This document shows positions 1 to 5,395 of a DNA stretch of 16,247 bases, piece by piece. The translations under genes were made by a program, and so were the position numbers. The stretch is taken from positions 1 through 16,247 of the forward strand of contig NZ_SMMH01000048.1 of the NCBI RefSeq assembly GCF_004634215.1. Reading direction: 5' to 3'. The notes beneath the pieces were generated by a model. The model saw only the letters and a list, made by a program, of their open reading frames with translations, was not told where the DNA came from and made no database searches. This stretch comes from Deinococcus fonticola. Its GTDB lineage: Bacteria > Deinococcota > Deinococci > Deinococcales > Deinococcaceae. Position 1 is the stretch's first letter. Each line of letters begins with the position of its first letter.

Positions 1-108
1 GGAACTGAGGAAGGGGCGGACATTCTGGTAGAGTCGGGGTACGTCCCCGAGGAGCATTTTTGTCGTCACAAACAGAAATTATCCCCTATCGGGGACGTCT
101 TCTCATAA
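1..108 (+). CDS. C-terminal fragment of a probable transposase (partial)
   Basis: Frame 1 is open from the window edge to TAA at 106-108 and encodes 35 residues ending in LSPIGDVFS. The peptide has a normal soluble-protein composition and stops 19 bp inside the presumed IS end at 127. The right-hand IS end at 16121 has a possible transposase start on the same strand, so both fragments fit one element in the same orientation. The peptide itself has no motif that I recognise, so the transposase call rests on position only. Confidence 0.35.
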   Translation, partial: GTEEGADILVESGYVPEEHFCRHKQKLSPIGDVFS

Positions 109-127
109 AATTTGTCAGGCCGTCAGG
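101..127 (-). repeat. Terminal inverted repeat of insertion sequence (right end)
   Basis: Read on the minus strand this begins CCTGACGGCCTGACAAA and agrees with 16121-16147 at 26 of 27 positions; the mismatch is at base 18. It marks the IS boundary, so native sequence starts at about 128. Confidence 0.65.
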
Positions 128-1338
128 TGCCACATGCCAAATTTATTACTGTAGACAGTAAAGAAACCACCAAAGTTCCTTACAGTCTCGATACTGAAAC
201 TGTGCGAGTTGGTAAAGATTTACGCGCAGCGTGGCAACGTCTTGAAGATAGAAGCTATTGGCACGCCTTAGTTAAGTTGAATAACCCCGCAATGATTGCA
301 AGCCACTGTACTATTGACTGGAAAAGTGGCGATGAAACTCTGAATCCTGATCTAACAATTAACGTACAAAAAGGAATGTATCCGAAGGAACTAGACGGTA
401 AAATCCCAACCCAAGAAGTGAACGACAAGCTCAGAATGGATAAGTATTCTATCCTGCCTTTCGTTCCAAATGATGATTATTGTTCAGGTGTTGATCCTGA
501 CTTTACAGTGATGTTTATTCCGGGGACATGTGTTTATACACCAGAAATGCAAAAGCTGTTTTGTATTGAAGGTGAACAAGAAACACTTAATCCACTTGCG
601 CCACGTCCAATTGACTTCAATTATCAAGAAGCCCTAAAGCGCATAGCAGATGCTATTAAGGATACTGAAACGGATTATCTCAAAGAGTATAATACTGATG
701 TGCTTAAAGCACTTAAACCAACGGCAAAGTTTTATCCTACTTTGTGGGATAATATGTTCACTGGGTCTGTCATTGCACCGACCACAACCCTCAAGCCGGA
801 TTTAGCCAGCTTGCTTAAATCAGCAAAAGAGGCGGGGAAGAACTTGGGAGGCGTGTTCAAGTCCACCGCCCCCATTTACTACGCGCAGGGTGTCGCCAGT
901 AATTCTCTGACGGAGCCGCTGCGGGTGCATATTCTTCCCCGGCGCAATGATGTACTGGGGGTTCCGAATCCGCCTGGTGTATGGCCGCTGGAGGAATACA
1001 AGCGCACATTCAAAATCCAGCCGCTTCCCGTTGCTGACCGTTTCGGCTATACCACCCTCTTTAGGGCATGGATGCAGCCAACCGTTACGCTCCTGCCAGA
1101 GCCTTTATCTGCTAAACCCTTACGCCAAATGATTTATATGGCGGGGGGCGTCAATGTCATTTTGACACTTCCTGTTCCTATCCCTGTTCCTGTTCCGGCA
1201 CCCATCCTGATTAAAGAGTTTGCCGCAGGTTTGCCCTATGTCGGCGTTAAAGCCCGCTTTACATGGGAGAACGCGGCAGAAGGCTATGAAGTTCCAGGCG
1301 TCAATGGAAAGCCCATAATTGACTACCCAATTCAGTGA
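112..1338 (+). CDS. Unrecognised protein in secretion cluster, 5' end replaced by IS
   Basis: I do not recognise this 408-aa product. The apparent TTG start at 112 lies inside the IS terminal repeat, and native sequence begins only at about codon 6-7 (PHAKFITVD). The real N-terminus, possibly with a signal peptide, is therefore missing and the gene is probably broken. The remaining protein has no clear internal membrane helix. It has scattered Cys residues (about 66, 122, 139 and 150) and a run of alternating Val/Ile and Pro (VPIPVPVPAP) near residues 358-367. The gene is 22 bp upstream of an exported PLD-like gene, so the two probably shared an operon. The first 700 bp are AT-rich (one 60-base block at 661-720 is 33% GC by hand count), while 841-900 is 60% GC. 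A conjugation-associated periplasmic protein is likely from context only. Confidence 0.6.
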   Translation: MSGRQVPHAKFITVDSKETTKVPYSLDTETVRVGKDLRAAWQRLEDRSYWHALVKLNNPAMIASHCTIDWKSGDETLNPDLTINVQKGMYPKELDGKIPTQEVNDKLRMDKYSILPFVPNDDYCSGVDPDFTVMFIPGTCVYTPEMQKLFCIEGEQETLNPLAPRPIDFNYQEALKRIADAIKDTETDYLKEYNTDVLKALKPTAKFYPTLWDNMFTGSVIAPTTTLKPDLASLLKSAKEAGKNLGGVFKSTAPIYYAQGVASNSLTEPLRVHILPRRNDVLGVPNPPGVWPLEEYKRTFKIQPLPVADRFGYTTLFRAWMQPTVTLLPEPLSAKPLRQMIYMAGGVNVILTLPVPIPVPVPAPILIKEFAAGLPYVGVKARFTWENAAEGYEVPGVNGKPIIDYPIQ

Positions 1339-1360
1339 TGCACAACTAAAGAGGCGTCTA

Positions 1361-1792
1361 ATGAAATACGTTTTACCCTTTACACTTTTTGCCCTGTCCA
1401 CAGCTAGCGCCCAGACCGCGCCGAGCTATATGACCACCACCACTGATTCAGCGGCCATTTTGAATATGCTTAAAGGCCAGGTTGACCTTTACGGCGTGAA
1501 CTTTGGCAGCAGTGAGTTTCAGCGCGGGATTCTGCGCCTGCTTGAGCAGCGGGTCATCACTGTTCGAGTCATGACGACCAATCAGGCCGCGCCAAACTTC
1601 AAACCGCTCAAGGCATTAGGCGCAAAGATTTACATGCTGAACGCGAATTATAAAAACAGTGCGATCAGCATAAAGAATGGCCCTGCTATATTCATCGAGA
1701 ATAAGAAATTTAAGGTTATTACTGACCCCAAGAACGCCAATAGCATTACCGCACTCTGGCAACAATACTGGAATATCGCTAAACCTTACTAA
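1361..1792 (+). CDS. Exported PLD-like fold protein without HKD motif
   Basis: The start at ATG 1361 is chosen over the in-frame ATG at 1319 because it gives a classic signal peptide (MKYVLPFTLFALSTASA, cleavage likely after residue 17) and has a GAGG ribosome site at 1351. The 143-aa product would be a mature periplasmic protein of about 126 residues. Its pattern of strands and helices resembles half of a phospholipase-D fold: a helix-strand start (AAILNML.. VDLYGVNF), a regulator-type TVRVMTT strand, then AIFIENKKFKVI and NANSI where PLD enzymes carry HxK and GSxN. The His and Lys of the HKD motif are not in place, so it is probably not a nuclease or lipase. It resembles in plan the protein at 10182-10703. 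The function is unknown; a structural part of the secretion system is my inference. Confidence 0.6.
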   Translation: MKYVLPFTLFALSTASAQTAPSYMTTTTDSAAILNMLKGQVDLYGVNFGSSEFQRGILRLLEQRVITVRVMTTNQAAPNFKPLKALGAKIYMLNANYKNSAISIKNGPAIFIENKKFKVITDPKNANSITALWQQYWNIAKPY

Positions 1793-1800
1793 GACAACTG

Positions 1801-1843
1801 AAATGCAATAAAGCCTCTTTTGCCGAGAGGCTTTATTGCATTT
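1801..1843. terminator. Strong bidirectional hairpin terminator
   Basis: Two perfectly complementary 18-base arms, 1801-1818 and 1826-1843, flank a 7-base loop. The arms begin with AAA and end with TTTT (1841-1844), so a rho-independent terminator is formed in either direction. It lies 9 bases after the stop of the PLD-like gene at 1792. Confidence 0.9.
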
Positions 1844-1873
1844 TGCTGATACAGCCTTTTGACTTACAAAACC

Positions 1874-1913
1874 GAATAGAGCCTGTCAGCCGCGAAGCTG
1901 TCAGGCTCTATTC
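1874..1913 (-). terminator. Hairpin terminator for the leftward VirB10-like operon
   Basis: Arms 1874-1890 and 1897-1913 (17 bases each, one mismatch) enclose the 6-base loop CGCGAA. On the minus strand the hairpin is followed by GGTTTTG. It sits 22 bases past the stop codon of the leftward membrane gene at 1935 and back to back with the terminator at 1801-1843. Confidence 0.8.
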
Positions 1914-1934
1914 AGTCCAGGTAGAGGAAGAAAG

Positions 1935-2249
1935 CTAAAGCTCTGGCACCTGCTCAGGTGCAGGCGCGGGCCATGACCTGCGCTTTCTCAGTATGAAAGC
2001 CAGTATCACCACGTCGAGGGCGAAAAACACTGTTACAAATCGCAGCATTTGCAGCAAAGGCGAAAAGAAGAAACTGTTGGGAATTATAAAAAGCTCTGCC
2101 CCGGCCAGCGCCAGCAGCGCCGAGGACAGCCCAGCAGGAACCGCACGGCGGCGCAGGGTCAGCGTAAGCGTCAGTAACCCAAAGCCCGCACATCCCACCC
2201 CCCACGCCAGGATGAGGTCGGCGGCGTGTAAACCAATCCACTCTTTCAT
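1935..2249 (-). CDS. Small three-helix membrane protein
   Basis: This encodes 104 residues with three predicted membrane segments (about 8-31, 38-60 and 66-88) and a short Pro/Glu-rich tail. A basic KRR follows the third helix, suggesting that the C-terminus is cytoplasmic. The ATG overlaps the stop codon of the VirB10-like gene by one base (TAATG on the minus strand), so translation is probably coupled and the two proteins likely work together. I do not recognise a family. A partner of the VirB10-like envelope protein in the inner membrane is a reasonable inference. The operon ends in the hairpin at 1874-1913. Confidence 0.7.
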   Translation of the reverse strand: MKEWIGLHAADLILAWGVGCAGFGLLTLTLTLRRRAVPAGLSSALLALAGAELFIIPNSFFFSPLLQMLRFVTVFFALDVVILAFILRKRRSWPAPAPEQVPEL

Positions 2250-4420
2250 TAGTTGTTCCCAATCCCGACAATCAGGGTCATAGGCGTATTGGTACTCACT
2301 TTGGCCGCCCGCATGACCGACTGTGTGTTTGTGGGCATCGTAAAGGTCTTACTGACCCCACCCATGAGAATCTGCCACAGGGGAGGCAGAGCGTTAGCTG
2401 AAATGCTTGCGCCGTCGCCAATAGCAATCTGGGAAGCCGATTTGCCCGCGTTTTCCAGGGCAGACTGCACGGCTCCTTGCAGGGCCGCAGCGCCGTTTTG
2501 AGCCATATCTATTCCAAGTGTCGGCGCAATGGGAACAATGTTGGCTGGAATACCCTGAGTCAGATTGCTTCCTTCCAGGGTGTACGCCAGGGCGTCCACA
2601 TCACTCACCGCTCCATCAGGCGCAACGTAGCGCCGGAATGTCATGTCCACGCGGGCCAGTTGCCCGTTAATCGTGCCGACCCCCACGAAAGAGCCGCCGT
2701 CGGCTGTCACGACAAGCACAGGAACAGAATTACCCGTCAACGTATGAATGGCCGTCACGAGGCGCACGGGAATCTGTTGCAGGTTGCGGAAGGGGCCAAC
2801 CGCACCCAGACGTGAAGCAGGAACCGAAGCATCACTCCCAAAGGGTTTTTCCGCCGTGCCTGCTGTACTGGACGCCCCATTGTTCGCGCCCGAAGTATCA
2901 CCGAACAAGCCGAGCGAGCTGGGAGCCGCAGTCGTCGAGGCCGTTTCTGGTTCAGGAGCAGTATCAGCCGGAGCCGCCGCTTTGACAGGTGCAGGCCGAG
3001 GACGCTCATACACCAGGCCCGAAGTGGCGCGGTTGCGCTGAGCTACCGGAGCTTCCGGCGTGACCGTTCCAACAGGAGAAAGGCCCATAGGGGCAGGCAC
3101 ATTATTTCCAAAGGTGTTACCAGTATTCGTTCCTGTTCCTGTCGCAGACGCACTTCTTGTTGATGCTGTAGTGGCGACTTTGGGAACCATGACCACAGGT
3201 GCAGGAATTGACCCCGCCCGAGTATTCGTATTTGTGTTTGCAGGCGCGGGCGTATTGGCGACGGCCTGCCTTCCGCTGTCACCGAAACTAGGGCTGCTAC
3301 TAGATGTCGTGGCTGGAGAAGCAGCGATTGTGCTGGACTTAGGCACGCCGTCATCAAAGCTAGTGCTAGTGGTTCTACCAGGCGTGCTAGGCGTAATGAC
3401 CGGAGGAGCGACCGCGACAGGACGTGATGAAGAAACATCGTCACCAAAGCTAGGTGTAGAGGTAGTCCTGGCCGGAGGAGTGACGGCGACAGGACGTGAT
3501 GAAGAAACATCGTCACCAAAGCCGTCCGTGGGCGCATTGTTGACCGGGCGGTACACGTCAGGAGCAGGAGTCGTCGTCGAGGGCTGAGGCGCAGCAGCCA
3601 CCGGAGGCGGCGTCACAGTTGGCGGCGTCGGGGTTGGCATACTTACCCCATTCTCCCGATTAGGAGCTGTGCTATTCCCAGCCGAGGGCGAAGAAGTACC
3701 AGAGGCCGGATTTTGGCTGGACTCACCTACTGCGCCAGTTATCCCCCCTTCTTGCTGACTGGCATTGGCAATTTGTTCGCCACCAGACCTGACCAGATTC
3801 CCCGCCGCATTTCCGGCATTTTCAACAGTCTTGACCAGTTCGGTAGGTTGAGCCGTTGTATTGGAGGAAACAGTTTCGTCGGATTTGGGCGTGTCAGCCG
3901 TTGTTGTCTCAACCCCATTTCCCGCTGTTGGTGGTGGAGATTTTTGAATAGGACGCGACAGCATATACCCCAATGGCCCCAGCACCAGCAGTAGCGCGGC
4001 GAGGCCATAGAGAGGTGCTTTCCGCTTGTCTTTAACGAGTCGTCCCTCAACGGTACGCATCGTCGCGGCCTGTTTCAAAGCCCGCGAACGCTCACGGCGG
4101 TTTTGTGCCGCTTCATCGGGCAACGCCCCCATATCACGGAAACGCCGAACCGTGCGACTTAAATCACTGGCAAGGAGCGGGTCTTTGACCTGCAATCGAG
4201 CCAGAAAGCCCGGAAAGGCATCCAGGTCATCGGGACTGGGTACGTCGGTATCTTCAAACTCCAGCTCTTGCAACCGTGGCCTAAAGCGGGCCAGTACCTC
4301 ATTCCAGTTAATCGCCTGACGCCCGCTATCCCCCGCATTAGTAGTAGCAGTAGTAGCAGAGAGATCACTCTCTGTATTCTCTGCCACTTCATTAGCAATT
4401 TTATCGTCCAATTTTGCCAT
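2249..4420 (-). CDS. VirB10/TrbI-like envelope-spanning T4SS protein
   Basis: VirB10 proteins bridge the inner and outer membranes in type IV secretion channels. This 723-aa product has a cytoplasmic N-terminal part (1-134), one membrane helix (about 135-155, PLYGLAALLLVLGPLGYML) and a Pro/Ser/Thr/Ala-rich linker of nearly 380 residues (160-540). A C-terminal domain (about 545-723) shows VirB10-type strands, including LTGNSVPVLVV, GSFVGVGTINGQLARVDMTF and YVAPDGAVSDVDA. It is much longer than usual family members (roughly 380-480 aa), almost entirely because of the linker, which contains an internal repeat (FGDDVSSSRPVAV twice). The start ATG has no Shine-Dalgarno, but TAAATT lies six bases upstream, which suggests a leaderless transcript. 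It is transcribed away from the other virB genes and coupled to a small membrane protein. Confidence 0.75.
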   Translation of the reverse strand: MAKLDDKIANEVAENTESDLSATTATTNAGDSGRQAINWNEVLARFRPRLQELEFEDTDVPSPDDLDAFPGFLARLQVKDPLLASDLSRTVRRFRDMGALPDEAAQNRRERSRALKQAATMRTVEGRLVKDKRKAPLYGLAALLLVLGPLGYMLSRPIQKSPPPTAGNGVETTTADTPKSDETVSSNTTAQPTELVKTVENAGNAAGNLVRSGGEQIANASQQEGGITGAVGESSQNPASGTSSPSAGNSTAPNRENGVSMPTPTPPTVTPPPVAAAPQPSTTTPAPDVYRPVNNAPTDGFGDDVSSSRPVAVTPPARTTSTPSFGDDVSSSRPVAVAPPVITPSTPGRTTSTSFDDGVPKSSTIAASPATTSSSSPSFGDSGRQAVANTPAPANTNTNTRAGSIPAPVVMVPKVATTASTRSASATGTGTNTGNTFGNNVPAPMGLSPVGTVTPEAPVAQRNRATSGLVYERPRPAPVKAAAPADTAPEPETASTTAAPSSLGLFGDTSGANNGASSTAGTAEKPFGSDASVPASRLGAVGPFRNLQQIPVRLVTAIHTLTGNSVPVLVVTADGGSFVGVGTINGQLARVDMTFRRYVAPDGAVSDVDALAYTLEGSNLTQGIPANIVPIAPTLGIDMAQNGAAALQGAVQSALENAGKSASQIAIGDGASISANALPPLWQILMGGVSKTFTMPTNTQSVMRAAKVSTNTPMTLIVGIGNN
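3400..3522. repeat. Two 51-bp direct repeats in the VirB10-like linker
   Basis: Copies 3400-3450 and 3472-3522 agree at 49 of 51 bases, with a 72-bp period (24 codons, in frame). They encode the repeated segment FGDDVSSSRPVAV and neighbouring residues of the low-complexity linker. Degenerate relatives (FDDGVPKSS, FGDSGRQAV, FGNNVPAP) follow in the protein, so the linker probably grew by slippage or unequal recombination. Confidence 0.9.
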
Positions 4421-4519
4421 ATCTGCAATTTAGCATATCTATCTCTGACCCTGTGTTACACTATACTTAGCAACCCAACGGGACGGATAAAATTATCAAA
4501 GGTTGCGGAGGTAAAAATA
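4421..4519. promoter_or_regulatory. Divergent promoter region between virB10-like and virB2-like genes
   Basis: This 99-bp gap must hold the promoters of both operons. On the minus strand TAAATT (4432-4427) stands six bases before the ATG at 4420, fitting a leaderless -10 box; TATGCT (4437-4432) is an alternative. On the plus strand TATACT (4462-4467) is a good -10 candidate without a convincing -35. A 9-base palindrome GTGTTACAC (4453-4461) lies between them and could be an operator. GCAACC (4470-4475) can pair with GGTTGC (4501-4506), directly beside the ribosome site GGAGGT (4507-4512) of the pilin gene. Confidence 0.5.
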
Positions 4520-4885
4520 ATGACAGGAACCCTCACCATCTCGCCCAGCCAGGCAGGAGGCGCAAATACCAAGCTGGCCTTCTTGCTGAACCCTCTGGTT
4601 CAACTGGCTCTGTTCGGTCTTGTGATGCTCTTTGTCGGGAGCTTTGGTTCAGCACAAGCCTTTAATTTCTCGAAAATCACTGGCGCTATTTGTACTGTTG
4701 TCACCCAGCTCAGTGCGCCCGCACTTCTGGGAGCGGCAGGCTTCGCGGTCATTATCGTGTTCGGCTGGAACAAATTCATCGGTGACAGCAGCGCCTTTCA
4801 AGGCATCAAAAATGCGATTGTGGGAGCTGTCGTGATTCTGGGAGCAGGTACGTTTGCTACCGCTATTTTCGGCGGAAGCTGCTAA
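4520..4885 (+). CDS. VirB2-like pilin subunit precursor
   Basis: VirB2/TrbC proteins are the major subunits of conjugative pili; after signal cleavage they sit in the inner membrane as two-helix hairpins. The ATG at 4520 follows GGAGGT (4507-4512) at ideal spacing; earlier in-frame starts lack this and run through the promoter region. The 121-aa product has a long leader with a hydrophobic segment (about 20-40) and a likely cleavage after FGSAQA (residue 47). The mature part is about 74 residues with two hydrophobic helices (65-84 and 97-117) joined by a short polar loop (WNKFIGDSSAFQGIKN), ending GGSC. Size, leader length and topology are typical of the family. It heads the virB2-3-4-5-6 operon. 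Confidence 0.82.
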   Translation: MTGTLTISPSQAGGANTKLAFLLNPLVQLALFGLVMLFVGSFGSAQAFNFSKITGAICTVVTQLSAPALLGAAGFAVIIVFGWNKFIGDSSAFQGIKNAIVGAVVILGAGTFATAIFGGSC

Positions 4886-4888
4886 ACC

Positions 4889-5395
4889 ATGACTGACCGC
4901 CAATCCCAGGAAAACCAGAATCCCCTACGGCACGACTGCCCAATGACGAGCGGTAACGTAGGACTTATCTCTTACCTTGACACTTCGGATGTGGTGGCTC
5001 TGGGGTTGGCGTTTTACCTAGCTGGACAGCTTAGCCCGCGTATTTCTCCCTCACCCACCCTAAAAATCATGTTCATTGTTCTTGCGTGCGCCGCCGCGTG
5101 GTTCATCAACTTTGGCATTAAGCGCAGGTTGCAGCCCTACCCCCGTTTCGTGGAGTTCTTCACGAACTGGTGGATGAACGGAATTGACTTTTATAAGCCC
5201 GACGTGGACGCCGATACCCCACCTTTGATTGTGACTAAAGAAATGGAGTTGGGCCACGCTTTTGAGCGTATTGAACGTCAGGCAAAACGTGAAGTGGTGA
5301 AGATTGAGCGTCAGCAGAAAAGGGAAGCCCGCGTCCAAAGCCGCAGCCACCGCCTGAGCGCCAACGAACGGAGGAAACGTGTTCAAAAGTCGTAA
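4889..5395 (+). CDS. VirB3/TraL-like inner-membrane protein with charged tail
   Basis: VirB3/TraL proteins are small inner-membrane partners of the VirB4 ATPase. Residues 29-50 and 58-77 form two membrane segments, preceded by SYLDTSD, which resembles the YLD motif before the first helix in TraL. They are followed by RRLQPYPRFVEFFTNWWMNGIDFYKP. The family is usually about 100 residues, while this product has 168. The extra 60 form a strongly charged helical tail with IERQAKRE and IERQQKRE repeated 11 residues apart, likely cytoplasmic. The ATG at 4889 is 3 bases after the pilin stop without a strong ribosome site; ATG 4943 is a possible alternative. The gene overlaps the start of the VirB4 gene by 17 bases. 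Confidence 0.7.
   Translation: MTDRQSQENQNPLRHDCPMTSGNVGLISYLDTSDVVALGLAFYLAGQLSPRISPSPTLKIMFIVLACAAAWFINFGIKRRLQPYPRFVEFFTNWWMNGIDFYKPDVDADTPPLIVTKEMELGHAFERIERQAKREVVKIERQQKREARVQSRSHRLSANERRKRVQKS

Larger units (their letters stand above)
1..127 (+). mobile_element. Right end of an insertion sequence (partial)
   Basis: The last 27 bases (101-127) match, in inverted orientation and with one mismatch, positions 16121-16147 at the other edge of the window. Inward from these 27 bases the two ends differ, which is the pattern of left and right terminal repeats of one insertion sequence. An open frame on the plus strand ends with TAA at 106-108, just inside the terminal repeat, as transposase genes often do. 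A perfect 10-bp inverted repeat (41-50 with 89-98) lies in the subterminal region. I do not recognise the IS family. No target-site duplication can be tested because the other end of this copy is outside the window. Confidence 0.6.

Noticed and set aside
128..1338. Identification of the truncated protein as TraU or VirB9
   Set aside because: Some segments (LWDNMFTGSV) are vaguely TraU-like, but I cannot see a consistent motif pattern, so no family is claimed.
3400..3522. Direct repeats as a possible CRISPR or iteron array
   Set aside because: Only two copies, in frame within a protein linker, with decayed protein-level relatives; this is coding-repeat expansion.
3043..3587. Long open frames on both strands over the VirB10-like linker (164 and 175 aa)
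   Set aside because: They are antisense or shifted readings of a low-complexity, repeat-rich coding region; no ribosome site or plausible domain, and the VirB10-like frame explains the region.
4268..4519. Upstream extension of the pilin frame to 4268
   Set aside because: It overlaps the VirB10-like gene on the other strand and the promoter region; the GGAGGT-preceded ATG at 4520 gives a proper VirB2 leader.
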